Source: an uncultured Anaerolineae bacterium (GTDB lineage: Bacteria; Chloroflexota; Anaerolineae; CG2-30-64-16). Taken from it: a stretch of 61,002 bases of DNA. How positions within the stretch are numbered: the first letter of the stretch is position 1; the number at the start of each line of letters is the position of its first letter. The notes below the pieces were generated by a model, which saw only the letters and a list, made by a program, of their open reading frames with translations, was not told where the DNA came from and searched no databases. Shown piece by piece: positions 8,168 through 17,172 of the stretch. The stretch is taken from positions 1 to 61,002 of the forward strand of contig CAKZKT010000129.1 in NCBI GenBank assembly GCA_937124585.1, given 5' to 3'. The position numbers were made by a program, and so were the translations under genes.

Positions 8168-11084
8168 GGGGAAGCGAAGTAGCGCGGCGCGCCTCTGGAG
8201 CCGCAATCGGCTCGTCCGCCACGCGTTTCAGCACGATCAGCGTGAAGTCGTCGTATTGCGCCACAGCGCCGGCGAAATCGCGCACTGCGGCCATGATCGC
8301 ATCGGCAATCGCTTCGGCCGCCTCGGCACGATGGGCATACAACAGGTCGGCCAGCCGTTCGCGGCCGAACTCCTCGTCGGCCGCATTCAGCGCCTCGCTG
8401 ACGCCGTCGGTATAAAAAAGCACCACATCGCCGGCCTCCAGCGGCAGCTCCACCTGTTCGATCTCGGCCGGCGACACCACGCCCAGTGGGATGCCGCGCG
8501 TCATCAGGGGCCGCACGCCGTCCTGAGCTGATGCATGAAAGGCCAGATTGTGGCCGGCGCTGGCGCAGACCAGCCGATGGCGGTCGGGATCGAGCAGGCT
8601 GTAGTAGACGGTGATGAAGTAATCCGATGTGCTGTCGGCCACGATCAGATCGTTCGTCCGCATCAGCATAGGGGCCGGGTCACGGCCGCTGAGGGCCACG
8701 GCGCGCAGCAGCGTGCGCGCGAACATCATGTACAGCGCGGCCGGGATGCCTTTGCCCGAGACGTCGGCGATGAGCAGGCCCAGCCGGCCGTCGGGCAGCC
8801 GCACGAAATCGCAGAAATCGCCGCCCACCTCGCGCGCGGCGCTCCAGCGAAACGCGATCTGATAGCCGGGCAGTTCGGGTGCAGCCTGGGGCAACAGGCT
8901 CTGCTGGATGTCGTGGGCCAGCTCCAGCTCGCGCGCCAGGCGCGCGCGCTCGGCCTCCTGAAGCTGCAAGCGGGCGTTTTCGATGGCGATGGCGGCCTGG
9001 CTGGCGATGCCGCTCAGGATGCGCACGCGGCGCTCGCTGAACATGCGCGGGGTCTCGACATCGTCGGCCACCAGCGCGCCGATCACTTCATCGGCCACCA
9101 GCAACGGCACCACGAGCAGCGTGCAGCTGCCGAAATGGGAGAGCCAGGCCTCCGGCACGCGCGAGGTGTGACAGGTGTCGTCCACGACCAGCGGCTGGCC
9201 CAGCCGGCAGGCATCATCGAGCAGCGGCAGGTCGCCCGGCCGGATGACCCGATCCCGATAGGCGTCGGCCAGCCCGGCGCGCAAGGCGTACACGGTGCGC
9301 ACCTGGAAGCTGCCGTCGGCGTTGCGCAGCAGCACCGCGCAGCGGTCCACGCCGGTGACGGCCGGCGCCAGCCGCGCCACCTGCTCCAAGGTCTGTTCGA
9401 TCGGCTGAAGTCGACCGATCGCCTCGGCCACCTGGAGCAGAATCGTGGAGATCCAGGCCTCTTCGGCGCGCGCTGCGGCCAGACGGCTGTTGTCCACCGA
9501 GGCTGCCACCTGATGCGCGATGCCGCTGAGCATGGCGAGACGGCGCTCGCTCGGCCGGACACCGCTCTCCGGGCTGAAGCTCACGCCCAGGACGCCGAAC
9601 ACGGCCCCTTTGTTGAGCATCGGCAGGAGCGCCACGGTGCGACCGGCGCAGAGCACACGCAACAATTCGGGCATGTCGGCCGCGTCGGCCGCGGTCACGA
9701 TGGGCGTTTTGACGATGCGCAACCGGTCCAGCGCGGGCCAGTCGCCGGGGAAAAAGCGCAGCGCGGCCGCGGGCGCGATGTCGGGGCCATCGGCCGGCCA
9801 CAGCCCATAGCTGGCAGCGTACTGAAAGGCGTTCAGCTCTTCGTCCCAGAGCCAGATGGCGCACGAGGCCACGCCGGCCAGCATAGCCGTGACGCGCACG
9901 GCGGCATCGAGGACACCTTCGACGCTCTCGGCCTGGCTGGTCGCTTCAGCCACCTGGAGCATCACCGTGGTCACCCAGGCTTCTTCGCGCTGCGCCTCGT
10001 AGGCCTGCGCCGATTTGACAGCCACGGCCACCTGGTCGGCCAGTGTGCTCAGGACGAACAGGTCGTGGGGGCCGAACGCGCCGATCTCGGTGCTCTGGAC
10101 GTCCAGGACGCCCAGAATCTCGCCCTCGAAGATCAGTGGCACGGCCAGCTCGGCGCGCGTGTCGGGCAGCAGCCGCGGATCATCGGGGATGTAGCGAGGC
10201 TCCTGCGATACGTCGTTCACCAGGAGCGGTTCGCCGTGCTCGGCCACCCAGCCGATGATGCCCTCGACGCCGATGCGGGTCGAGCGGCCTTCACGCAGCC
10301 ACTTCTCGTTCAGCGCGTGGCCGCTGCTGGCTTTGAAGTGGGCCCGGTCGCTGCCGTGCTCGACCAGAAAGATCTGGACGTGGTAGTAGCCGAAACGCAA
10401 CGAGATCAACTCGACGACCTGGGTGAGCAACTGGCCCAGGTCGAGGATGCTGGTCAGCTTGCGGCCTACTTCGGCGATTGTCAACAGGGCGTTGAGCCGC
10501 TCCTGGCCGCGCGCGTACAGGCGGGCATTGTTCAGGGCCGAGGCGGCCTGATGCGTGAGGACCGAGAGGAGGCGAAGGTGGCTTTCGTCGAAGGCAAACG
10601 GCTGCGAGCTCTGGATGGAGACGGCGCCGATCGCCGTGTCGGCCACAGTCATGGGCAGGAAGATGGCCGAGCGCGGGGGCTGATCGCTGATGTAGGTCGG
10701 TCGTGCGGGGAGACGATCCATCTCCGCCTGAAAGTCGCGCACGAGGAGCGGTTCGCGCGCTGCGCGCAGCCAGCCGATGATGCCGTGACCTTCCGGCACG
10801 AAGAAGATCGCGGGTGGCTGCCGCTGGCCGTCTTTGATCCAGACTCTGATCTGATAGTTGTCGCCGTCGAACAGGCCGAGCTGAAAGCTCTCGGTCGGCA
10901 CGATGTGGCCGGCCAGCTCGTAGATCAACTCGCAGAGCTGGGCTTCGTCGAGCTGCGCCTCGACGAGGGTGCGGCCGATTTCGGCCAGGGTGACCAGCTC
11001 GTCGGCGGGGACGTTCGCGCGCAGATCTGCCTGATCCATGTTCGGTCCCACGAGACGCGGTGCAAGGCCGGTCTCCTGCATCAT
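8145..11084 (-). CDS. PP2C/SpoIIE-type serine phosphatase with four GAF domains
   Basis: 979-aa cytoplasmic signalling phosphatase. Four GAF-type sensor domains fill roughly residues 15-690; repeated AEEAW or EEAW helices link the later ones. A SpoIIE/RsbU-type PP2C domain (about 715-960) follows, with LARELELAHDIQQSLLP, GGDFCDF and DVSGKGIPAALYM metal-binding motifs and DGVSEALN plus YDDFTL at the end. Such enzymes dephosphorylate a STAS anti-anti-sigma factor. The ATG at 11084 overlaps the stop of the anti-sigma kinase gene (ATGA), showing translational coupling. No membrane segment is seen, so the signal is probably a cytoplasmic ligand or redox cue. Confidence 0.9.
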   Translation of the reverse strand: MMQETGLAPRLVGPNMDQADLRANVPADELVTLAEIGRTLVEAQLDEAQLCELIYELAGHIVPTESFQLGLFDGDNYQIRVWIKDGQRQPPAIFFVPEGHGIIGWLRAAREPLLVRDFQAEMDRLPARPTYISDQPPRSAIFLPMTVADTAIGAVSIQSSQPFAFDESHLRLLSVLTHQAASALNNARLYARGQERLNALLTIAEVGRKLTSILDLGQLLTQVVELISLRFGYYHVQIFLVEHGSDRAHFKASSGHALNEKWLREGRSTRIGVEGIIGWVAEHGEPLLVNDVSQEPRYIPDDPRLLPDTRAELAVPLIFEGEILGVLDVQSTEIGAFGPHDLFVLSTLADQVAVAVKSAQAYEAQREEAWVTTVMLQVAEATSQAESVEGVLDAAVRVTAMLAGVASCAIWLWDEELNAFQYAASYGLWPADGPDIAPAAALRFFPGDWPALDRLRIVKTPIVTAADAADMPELLRVLCAGRTVALLPMLNKGAVFGVLGVSFSPESGVRPSERRLAMLSGIAHQVAASVDNSRLAAARAEEAWISTILLQVAEAIGRLQPIEQTLEQVARLAPAVTGVDRCAVLLRNADGSFQVRTVYALRAGLADAYRDRVIRPGDLPLLDDACRLGQPLVVDDTCHTSRVPEAWLSHFGSCTLLVVPLLVADEVIGALVADDVETPRMFSERRVRILSGIASQAAIAIENARLQLQEAERARLARELELAHDIQQSLLPQAAPELPGYQIAFRWSAAREVGGDFCDFVRLPDGRLGLLIADVSGKGIPAALYMMFARTLLRAVALSGRDPAPMLMRTNDLIVADSTSDYFITVYYSLLDPDRHRLVCASAGHNLAFHASAQDGVRPLMTRGIPLGVVSPAEIEQVELPLEAGDVVLFYTDGVSEALNAADEEFGRERLADLLYAHRAEAAEAIADAIMAAVRDFAGAVAQYDDFTLIVLKRVADEPIAAPEARRATSLPHESAADR

Positions 11085-11563
11085 GGTTTGGGGCGGGCCG
11101 GACTCCGTCTGCGACCGGTGGTCGGGGTCGGCGGATCGACCGGTGCTACCCCGTGTTTGGCCATGACCAGAATGTTGCCGTGCTCCGGCGAAAAAGTGAA
11201 GGAGATATCGTCCATTAACTGCCGCATCAGATGCAATCCCAACCCTCCGATCGGCCGCTCTTCCAGAGGTAATGCCATGTCTGGCGGAGGTACGCCGTCC
11301 GGGTCGAAGGCACGGCCATGATCGCGCACGGTGATCACCACATCCCGGCCGCGCGTCTCGAAACGCAGCGTGACCTCGCCGGCCAGGCCATTGTAAGCGT
11401 GCTCGAAGATGTTCGAGCACGCTTCGTCCACGGCCATCATGAGGTCAAAACGCGCGGCCGGGTCAATGTGCGCCTGGGCGCACGCTTCTTCGATGAAGGC
11501 GCCGATGCGCGCCAGATCGGCCATCGTGCCAACCAGGTGTAGCTCCCGCCGGAAAGAGGTCAT
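11081..11563 (-). CDS. Anti-sigma factor serine kinase (RsbW/SpoIIAB-like)
   Basis: 160-aa GHKL-fold protein. The N-box MMAVDEACSNIFEHAYNG (about 42-59), the G1-type DHGRAFDP (about 97) and GGLGLHLMRQLMDDI (about 122) define an HATPase_c_2 serine kinase. Family members bind a sigma factor or another output protein and phosphorylate the STAS antagonist. The C-terminal 20 residues are Pro/Arg rich. It sits between the STAS gene (20 bp upstream) and the phosphatase gene (4-bp overlap), so kinase, antagonist and phosphatase are produced together. No sigma factor is encoded nearby, so the final target is unknown. Confidence 0.9.
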   Translation of the reverse strand: MTSFRRELHLVGTMADLARIGAFIEEACAQAHIDPAARFDLMMAVDEACSNIFEHAYNGLAGEVTLRFETRGRDVVITVRDHGRAFDPDGVPPPDMALPLEERPIGGLGLHLMRQLMDDISFTFSPEHGNILVMAKHGVAPVDPPTPTTGRRRSPARPKP

Positions 11564-11582
11564 ACCGGGCTCCTGCCGGAAG

Positions 11583-11918
11583 CTAGAAACTGCCCACCGC
11601 CTCGGCTTCGGTCGGAAAGATCATGAACTGGTTCTTGAGGCCCGTCAGATCGAGCACCTTGTCCACGTTCGGATTGATCTCGGCCAGGCGCAGGTCGCCC
11701 CGATTCCAGCGCCGGCAGGTCTTCCAGGCGCCGATCAGCTCGCGCAGGCAGGCGCTGCTGGCGTAGGTCACATCCCTCATGTTGACGACGATCTTGTATT
11801 TGCCGGCGTCGGTCACAGCGCGCAATTGGCTGCCCAATTCAGGCGCCACGCTGCCGTCTATGCGGCCGCTGAGTCGGAACAGCGTGCACCGTTTCATGTC
11901 TACGGTCGAAATTTCCAT
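11583..11918 (-). CDS. STAS-domain anti-sigma factor antagonist
   Basis: 111-aa STAS-domain protein: FRLSGRIDGSVAPELGSQL (about 14-32) and VVNMRDVTYASSACLREL (about 44-61) match SpoIIAA/RsbV-like antagonists; the serine pair in YASSA marks the likely phosphorylation site. The unphosphorylated form would bind the neighbouring anti-sigma kinase and free its target. The ATG at 11918 follows an AGGAGG site by 7 nt; the open frame extends further upstream but without similarity or a ribosome site. First gene of the three-gene partner-switching operon, with its own promoter. Confidence 0.92.
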   Translation of the reverse strand: MEISTVDMKRCTLFRLSGRIDGSVAPELGSQLRAVTDAGKYKIVVNMRDVTYASSACLRELIGAWKTCRRWNRGDLRLAEINPNVDKVLDLTGLKNQFMIFPTEAEAVGSF

Positions 11919-11965
11919 AATCAGGCCTCCTGTGCGAGAAGACGTTTTGACGACTACAAAATGCC

Positions 11966-11995
11966 AGTATACCACACGCCAGCAGGGGGTCACAA
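11966..11995 (-). promoter_or_regulatory. Promoter of the partner-switching operon
   Basis: Minus strand: TTGTGA (11990-11995), 18-bp spacer, TATACT (11966-11971) with TGG just before the -10. Predicted start near 11959, about 40 nt before the STAS ATG. Confidence 0.7.
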
Positions 11996-12099
11996 CTTGC
12001 TCTGTGCCGTGTGCGCGGCAGGGGGAAGATCCCCGGCGAGCGGTCTGCCGGAGATTGCACGTCGGCAGATGTTGCGGAGCAGCTTCTGGCCTGAACGAT

Positions 12100-13596
12100 C
12101 TAGGCCGCGTCGCGACCGGTCGAGCACGGCGTCTCATGCGCCTCCACGGCGCCGATCTCGGCGACCGTGCGGTTGAGAAAACCGGCTGCGAAGCGCAAAA
12201 AGGCGTCCACGTCGGCGAAATTGGAGGCCAACCCCACCGACACACGCACCGCGCTGATGTCACGGCCGAAACGACTGCGCATCTCCTGGCGCAGCTCCTG
12301 AAACGAGGGCACGACCAGCCGCCCGAAGAACGCGCGCATGATCTCCGGCGTTAACCCGTGCGCCACCTCGCCCGCGCCCGGATTGCAGAAACAGCCCGTG
12401 CGCAGCGAGATCCGCTCGTAATTGGCGAGCTGTTCCACGCGCTGATCGTCAATCGGCCGGCCATGGCGGTCCAGAAAGGTGACGGTCACCGTGCCGCCAC
12501 GCCGATGCGTGTGTGCGGGGCCGTGGATCTTCACCAGCGGCTGACCCGTATCGTGGCGCATGGCGGCCAGATTGTCAATCAGCCAGCCGGTCAGGCTCAT
12601 CACCCGCGCGTGGATCACGTCCAGCCCGATGGCGGCGAGATGGCGCAGACCGATCTCGACGGCCGGGATGTTCAGGTAATTGACCGTGCCGTCCTCGAAG
12701 CCGGCCTCGCCGGGCACCAGATAATGGCCGTCTCCCTGCACCGACGAGATCGTGATCGTGCCGCCCGCATACCACGGCCGCGTCAGTTTCGCCAGCGCCG
12801 CACGTCGCGCCAGCAAGCAGCCGATGCCGGTCGGATAGCCGAACATCTTGTAGAATGAGAGCGGCACGAAGTCGGGACGCCAGCGGGCCAGGTCGAGTCG
12901 GTTGGTAGGCGCGAAAGCAGCTGCATCCACCAGCACATCCCAGCCGCGCGCGTGTGCCTGGGCGATCATCTCCAGCGGGTGCTGGACGCCGGTGAAATTG
13001 GACTGCGCCGGGAAGGCAAACAGGTTGTTGCGACCGGGTTCGGCCAATGCCAGGTAAGCGTCCAGGGTGGCCGGCTCAACGCGCAGCTCAGGCTGGACGA
13101 TCGGCAGATAGGTGAAACGAGCCCCCTTGCGCCGGGCGAACTCGCGGATGCCGTTGACCGAATTGTGATTGTCGAACGTGAGCAGATAGTGATCGCCCGG
13201 CCCAAATGGATACGCCTCGCCCACCAGTTTGAGCGCGCCGGACGCATTGGACGTGAAGATCACCACGTACTCGTCCGGCGATGCGTTGAAAAACTCCAGC
13301 ACATAGGCTCGCGCCTGGTCCACCAGGCAGGTCATCGCCTGCGAGGTCGGATTGTGCGAGTGAGGATTGCCGAAGACATTGTCTCGGAGCAGGTCGAAAT
13401 GCTGACGAAGCTGGCTTTCGGCGTACAGCCCGCCGCCGGTGTAATCCAAATAGACCTGACCGGTGGCGTCGAGGCGGCCATATTCGGCAGCACGCAGGGC
13501 ATCCAACGCGGCCGTAGACGAGTAGTCGGGATAGGCAGCCAGGAACGCCGTGCAGGCGGCCTGACGGCTGGCAGAATCATATGAGTGCAGCGCCAA
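12100..13596 (-). CDS. PLP-dependent class V aminotransferase (cysteine-desulfurase/MoCo-sulfurase-like)
   Basis: 498-aa fold-type I PLP enzyme. YLDYTGGGLY (about 49), NPHSHNPTS (about 76), VIFTSNASGALK (about 112) and the Schiff-base lysine in PLSFYKMFGYPTG (about 250) are typical of class V enzymes related to the N-terminal domain of Mo-cofactor sulfurase. RTGCFCNPG (about 402) provides a cysteine in the loop that carries persulfide in desulfurases, so sulfur transfer is likely but not proven. The TTG at 13596 is preceded by GAGG at suitable distance. It lies 56 bp downstream of the ABC permease gene on the same strand and may be its last operon member. Confidence 0.8.
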   Translation of the reverse strand: MALHSYDSASRQAACTAFLAAYPDYSSTAALDALRAAEYGRLDATGQVYLDYTGGGLYAESQLRQHFDLLRDNVFGNPHSHNPTSQAMTCLVDQARAYVLEFFNASPDEYVVIFTSNASGALKLVGEAYPFGPGDHYLLTFDNHNSVNGIREFARRKGARFTYLPIVQPELRVEPATLDAYLALAEPGRNNLFAFPAQSNFTGVQHPLEMIAQAHARGWDVLVDAAAFAPTNRLDLARWRPDFVPLSFYKMFGYPTGIGCLLARRAALAKLTRPWYAGGTITISSVQGDGHYLVPGEAGFEDGTVNYLNIPAVEIGLRHLAAIGLDVIHARVMSLTGWLIDNLAAMRHDTGQPLVKIHGPAHTHRRGGTVTVTFLDRHGRPIDDQRVEQLANYERISLRTGCFCNPGAGEVAHGLTPEIMRAFFGRLVVPSFQELRQEMRSRFGRDISAVRVSVGLASNFADVDAFLRFAAGFLNRTVAEIGAVEAHETPCSTGRDAA

Positions 13597-13652
13597 TGTG
13601 AATATCCTCGATGCTGATCATAGAATCATGGATACAACGACGGTTGCCGCGC

Positions 13653-14537
13653 TCAAATTCTCATGCGTGGATCGAGCGCATCGCGCAACCCATCTCCGAG
13701 CAGGTTGAAGCCCAACACCGCCAGAAGGATCGCCAGGCCCGGGAAAGTGGCCACGTGCGGCGCCAGCACGAGATAATCGCGACCGTCGCTGAGCATGGCA
13801 CCCCACTCCGGAGTCGGCGGCTGTGCGCCAAGCCCCAGGAAGCTGAGGCTGGCGGCGGTGAGGATCGCGGTGGCGATGCGCATGGTGAGAAGGACGAGCA
13901 CCGGCGCCAGGATATTGGGAAAGAGGTGGAGGCGCATGATGCGGTGATTGGGCGCGCCGACCGTGCGGGCAGCCGTCACAAAATCCTGCTGTTTGACCGA
14001 CAGCACCGAGCCGCGCACGACACGGGTAAACGTGGGCACCGAAAAAATGCCCACTGCGATGATGACGTTTTCCAGGCCCGGCCCGATGACGGCAATGATG
14101 GCGATCGCCAGCAACAGGCCGGGGAACGCCAGCTGGATGTCCACGAGGCGCATGATGATCATGTCCACCGCGCCGCCGTAGAAACCGGAGACCAGGCCCA
14201 GCACGACGCCGATGGCGCCGCCGAGCAATGCGCCCAGGAAGCCGATCCGCAGCGAGATGGCCGCGCCGTACAGGATACGGCTGAAGATATCGCGGCCGTG
14301 CACGTCGGTGCCGAGCAGATGCGTCGGCGAAGGCGGCTGCAGGCTGGCGCGCAGGTTCTGTTTGATCGGATCGTAGGGTGTGATGAACGGCGCCGCCAGT
14401 CCTCCGGCGATGATCAGGAGCACGATGATCCCGCCGAAAATGGCAGCCCGATTTCTCAGCAGGCGCGTCCAGGCATCGCGCCACAAGCTGCGCGGCCGGG
14501 CCGCGATGGGCGTCTCGACCGCCTCGCTAATTGCCAT
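13653..14537 (-). CDS. ABC transporter permease, DppC/OppC type
   Basis: 294-aa inner-membrane subunit of a peptide-type (family 5) ABC importer. After an N-terminal cytoplasmic stretch, a first TM (FGGIIVLLIIAGGLAAPFI) is followed by a linker containing HLLGTDVHGRDIFSRILYGA, the DppC hallmark, then five TM segments; the EAA-like loop is TAARTVGAPNHRIMRLHLFP (about 194). Start: ATG 14537 overlaps the upstream permease gene by 11 bp and has GAGG before it; an ATG at 14564 is an alternative. With the DppB-type permease it would form the channel. No DppD/DppF ATPase gene is present in the window. Confidence 0.92.
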   Translation of the reverse strand: MAISEAVETPIAARPRSLWRDAWTRLLRNRAAIFGGIIVLLIIAGGLAAPFITPYDPIKQNLRASLQPPSPTHLLGTDVHGRDIFSRILYGAAISLRIGFLGALLGGAIGVVLGLVSGFYGGAVDMIIMRLVDIQLAFPGLLLAIAIIAVIGPGLENVIIAVGIFSVPTFTRVVRGSVLSVKQQDFVTAARTVGAPNHRIMRLHLFPNILAPVLVLLTMRIATAILTAASLSFLGLGAQPPTPEWGAMLSDGRDYLVLAPHVATFPGLAILLAVLGFNLLGDGLRDALDPRMRI

Positions 14538-15450
14538 AGTGGATCCTCGGATCGAGCCAGCCATATAGCAGGTCCACCACCAGGTTGATGAGCACGAATT
14601 GAGAAGCCAGGATCAGCAGAATGCCCTGCACCATCGGAAAATCGCGGTACGAGATCGAATCCACCAGCAGCCGGCCGACTCCCGGATAGGCGAAGACCGT
14701 CTCGGTAATCACGGCGCCGGCCAGCAAATAACCGAATTCCAGCCCGACCACGGTGACCACCGGGATCAGGGCGTTTTTGAGGGCATGGCGATAGATCACC
14801 GCGCGTTCGTGCAGGCCTTTGGCCACTGCGGTACGGATATAGTCCTGGTTCAACACCTCCAGCAGGCTCGACCGCGTGACGCGCGCGATGATGGCCGCCG
14901 CGCCTGCGCCCAACGTGAAGCCTGGCAGCACCAGATGGCGCCAGTCGCCTCGGCCGCTGGTGGGAAACCAGTGGAGCTGGACGGCAAAAATCAGCATGAG
15001 CATCAGGCCGAGCCAGAACGAGGGGGTGCAGATGCCCAGCAATGCGGCCACCATGCTGCCGTAGTCGAGGAGCGAATTGCGTCGCGTGGCCGCGGTGATG
15101 CCGGTGACCAGGCCGATGACCACGGCCACCGTGATGCTGACGGCCGTCAACTGCCATGTGGCAGGCAGCCGGAGCCCGATCTCGTACGTCACGGGGTTGC
15201 GCGTGCGGGTCGAACGCCCCATGTCGCCGTGCAGCGCGCGATTGAGCCAGGTCAGATACTGCTCGGGCAACGATTTATCCAGGCCGAGATCGCGGCGGAT
15301 GAACTCCAGATCGGCTTCGGTCGCATCCAGGCCGGCGGCCATGCGCGCGGGATCGCCGGGCACCAGGCGCAGCAACAAAAATACCGCGATCGAGACACCC
15401 AGAAGCGTCGGAATCAACGCGAGGATGCGCCGAACGAAATAGGTGAACAA
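14527..15450 (-). CDS. ABC transporter permease, DppB/OppB type
   Basis: 307-aa permease starting MFTYFVRRILALIPTLLGVS with the first TM, then the family motif RLVPGDPA (about 29), the segment LGLDKSLPEQYLTWL and HGDMGRST. Five more TM segments follow, with the EAA-like stretch YIRTAVAKGLHERAVIYRHA (about 200) contacting the ATPase. It pairs with the DppC-type subunit encoded just downstream. It lies 84 bp after the binding-protein gene, across a strong intercistronic hairpin that probably lowers permease output relative to the binding protein. Confidence 0.93.
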   Translation of the reverse strand: MFTYFVRRILALIPTLLGVSIAVFLLLRLVPGDPARMAAGLDATEADLEFIRRDLGLDKSLPEQYLTWLNRALHGDMGRSTRTRNPVTYEIGLRLPATWQLTAVSITVAVVIGLVTGITAATRRNSLLDYGSMVAALLGICTPSFWLGLMLMLIFAVQLHWFPTSGRGDWRHLVLPGFTLGAGAAAIIARVTRSSLLEVLNQDYIRTAVAKGLHERAVIYRHALKNALIPVVTVVGLEFGYLLAGAVITETVFAYPGVGRLLVDSISYRDFPMVQGILLILASQFVLINLVVDLLYGWLDPRIHYGN

Positions 15451-15477
15451 CTGCGTCTTCCCTGTCCAGGAACAAAA

Positions 15478-15518
15478 CCGCCGACCATCTCTGGCGCCGG
15501 GCGGGCGATGGTCGGCGG
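15478..15518 (-). terminator. Intercistronic hairpin (partial terminator) after the binding-protein gene
   Basis: CCGCCGACCATC (15478-15489) pairs perfectly with GATGGTCGGCGG (15507-15518) across a 17-nt loop. On the minus strand it follows the binding-protein gene and precedes the permeases, and a U-rich run follows (complement of 15471-15477, GUUUUGUU). It probably causes partial termination or protects the upstream mRNA. Confidence 0.65.
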
Positions 15519-15534
15519 CTGTTCGTCATGCAGC

Positions 15535-17172
15535 TTACTTGAAGTAGCCGGTACGCAAGTAGGCAATCCCGTCCGGCTGGATCACCATGCCATCGCACTT
15601 CGTGCTGATGCCGCCCAGCAACGTATTCACCCACAGGAAGATCCAGGGGGCCTCTTCCATCACGATCTCCTGGGCTTTTGCGTAGGCGGCTTTGCGCTTT
15701 TCCGGATCAGCCGTCTGCAGGCCGGCCTTGATCTGCGCGTCGAACTCCGGATTGTCCCAGAACGCCAGGTTGAAGGAGGTGGGCGGCCACGACTCCTTCG
15801 AGAGCAACGGCCGCAGGCCCCAGTCGGCGTCGCCGGTGGAGGGAGACCAGCCGGCGTAGTTCATCATGCTCTTGTTCTCTTCCGGCTTCTTGAAGCGCTC
15901 GGCGCTGAGGGTGGCTGCCTCCATGGCCATCACCTCGACGTCGAACCCCACCTCTTTGAGCTGGCCCTGCAGCGCCACGGCGACCTGCTTGGCCTCGGTG
16001 CTGTCGGACGACCAGAGCGTGGTCTTCACGTTGCTGACACCGGCCTGCGCCAGCAGCTCTTTGGCTTTTTGCAGGTCATACGGATAGGTCTTGACCGACT
16101 TGTATCCCCAGACGCGCGGGGCCAGCGGCGAGTCGGCGAGCTTGCCATAGCCGGCCAGCACCGAGTCAATGATTGCCTGCTTGTCAATCGCGTAGTTCAG
16201 CGCCTGGCGCACGCGCTTGTCCTTGAACGGCTCCTTCTGCGTGTTCATGGCCACCCAGAAGGTGTAGATGGCCTCGTTCGCGGCGATGGCGACGTTCGGA
16301 TTGCCCTGGAGTTGCTTCACCTGGGCGTAGGGCACGGTGTTGATGAAGTGGGCATCGCCGGCCAGCAACATGTTGATGCGCGTCCCGGCCTCTGGCACCG
16401 GCTTGATGATGAAGCGGTCCACTTTGGCGCCCTGCGCCGGGTTCCAGTAGTCGGCGAACTTCTCGACGGTCAGGTGATCGCCCGGCACCCATTCGACGAA
16501 TTTATACGGCCCGGTGCCGACCGGCTTCTTGCCGAAGGCCGGCGCGTCCGCGCCCTGCTTGGCCGCCGCGGGGCTGACGATGCCGCCCGCCGGGTGGGCG
16601 AAGGTCGCCAGCATCGCGCCGAACGGCTCGGAGGTCGTGAATTTCACCGTGTACTCGTCCACGACCTCGGTCTTGGCGATGATGCGATAGAGGCTGTAGC
16701 GCTTGAGCTTGTTGTCCGGATTCGTCACCCGGTCGAAGTTGTACTTGACGGCTTCGGCATTGAACGGCGTGCCGTCGTGAAACTTGACGCCTTTGCGCAG
16801 GTAGAAGGTGAAGGTGGTTGCATCCGGCGAGGCCTCCCACCGCTCGGCCAGCATCGGCTGCATCTCCATCTTCTCGTTGAAGCCGACCAACCCCTCGAAC
16901 ATCAGCTTCTCCGGTCCGTATGAAGCATTATCGTTCGTGTCTTGCGGGTCGAGGCTGACCACATCGGCGTACTGGGCGACGACGATTTCCTTCGGCCTGG
17001 CGGGAGCCGGCGCAGCAGTCGGCGCGGCAAGTTGCGTCGCCGCCGGGGCGGCTGGCGCGGCCGGCGCCGGAGCTGGCACCGGTGCACACGCCGCGACCGC
17101 CGTAGCGCCCGCAGACAGGGCTGCCAGGCGCAAGAAATCGCGACGGCTGAAACAATTGTTTGTGTTTGCCGT
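15535..17172 (-). CDS. Family 5 extracellular solute-binding lipoprotein (peptide/oligosaccharide ABC importer)
   Basis: About 545 aa. The frame opens with NTNNCFSRRDFLRLAALS, a twin-arginine signal, followed by a lipobox-like AAC and a Pro/Ala linker, so it should be exported folded by Tat and lipid-anchored. The body is SBP_bac_5: LRKGVKFHDGTPFNAEAVKY and the region ALNYAIDKQAI are diagnostic. No ATG or GTG precedes the Tat motif in this frame after the in-frame TGA; the codon 9 nt after AGGAGG is ACG (17170-17172), taken here as the start. The first standard codon (TTG 17133) would remove the signal. First gene of the operon with the two permeases. Confidence 0.85.
   Translation of the reverse strand, partial: TANTNNCFSRRDFLRLAALSAGATAVAACAPVPAPAPAAPAAPAATQLAAPTAAPAPARPKEIVVAQYADVVSLDPQDTNDNASYGPEKLMFEGLVGFNEKMEMQPMLAERWEASPDATTFTFYLRKGVKFHDGTPFNAEAVKYNFDRVTNPDNKLKRYSLYRIIAKTEVVDEYTVKFTTSEPFGAMLATFAHPAGGIVSPAAAKQGADAPAFGKKPVGTGPYKFVEWVPGDHLTVEKFADYWNPAQGAKVDRFIIKPVPEAGTRINMLLAGDAHFINTVPYAQVKQLQGNPNVAIAANEAIYTFWVAMNTQKEPFKDKRVRQALNYAIDKQAIIDSVLAGYGKLADSPLAPRVWGYKSVKTYPYDLQKAKELLAQAGVSNVKTTLWSSDSTEAKQVAVALQGQLKEVGFDVEVMAMEAATLSAERFKKPEENKSMMNYAGWSPSTGDADWGLRPLLSKESWPPTSFNLAFWDNPEFDAQIKAGLQTADPEKRKAAYAKAQEIVMEEAPWIFLWVNTLLGGISTKCDGMVIQPDGIAYLRTGYFK

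Noticed and set aside
8535-11321. 928-codon open frame on the plus strand opposite the phosphatase gene
   Set aside because: It mirrors codon positions of the real minus-strand gene in GC-rich DNA, has no recognisable domain and no ribosome site. The same holds for long antisense frames opposite polA (32006-34381), dnaE (35452-37665), the kinase (47906-49510), the FtsX gene (51881-53191) and the M14 gene (56518-58137).
15535-17133. Start of the family 5 binding protein at TTG 17133
   Set aside because: It would remove the twin-arginine motif and lies without a ribosome site, whereas AGGAGG is placed for the upstream ACG.
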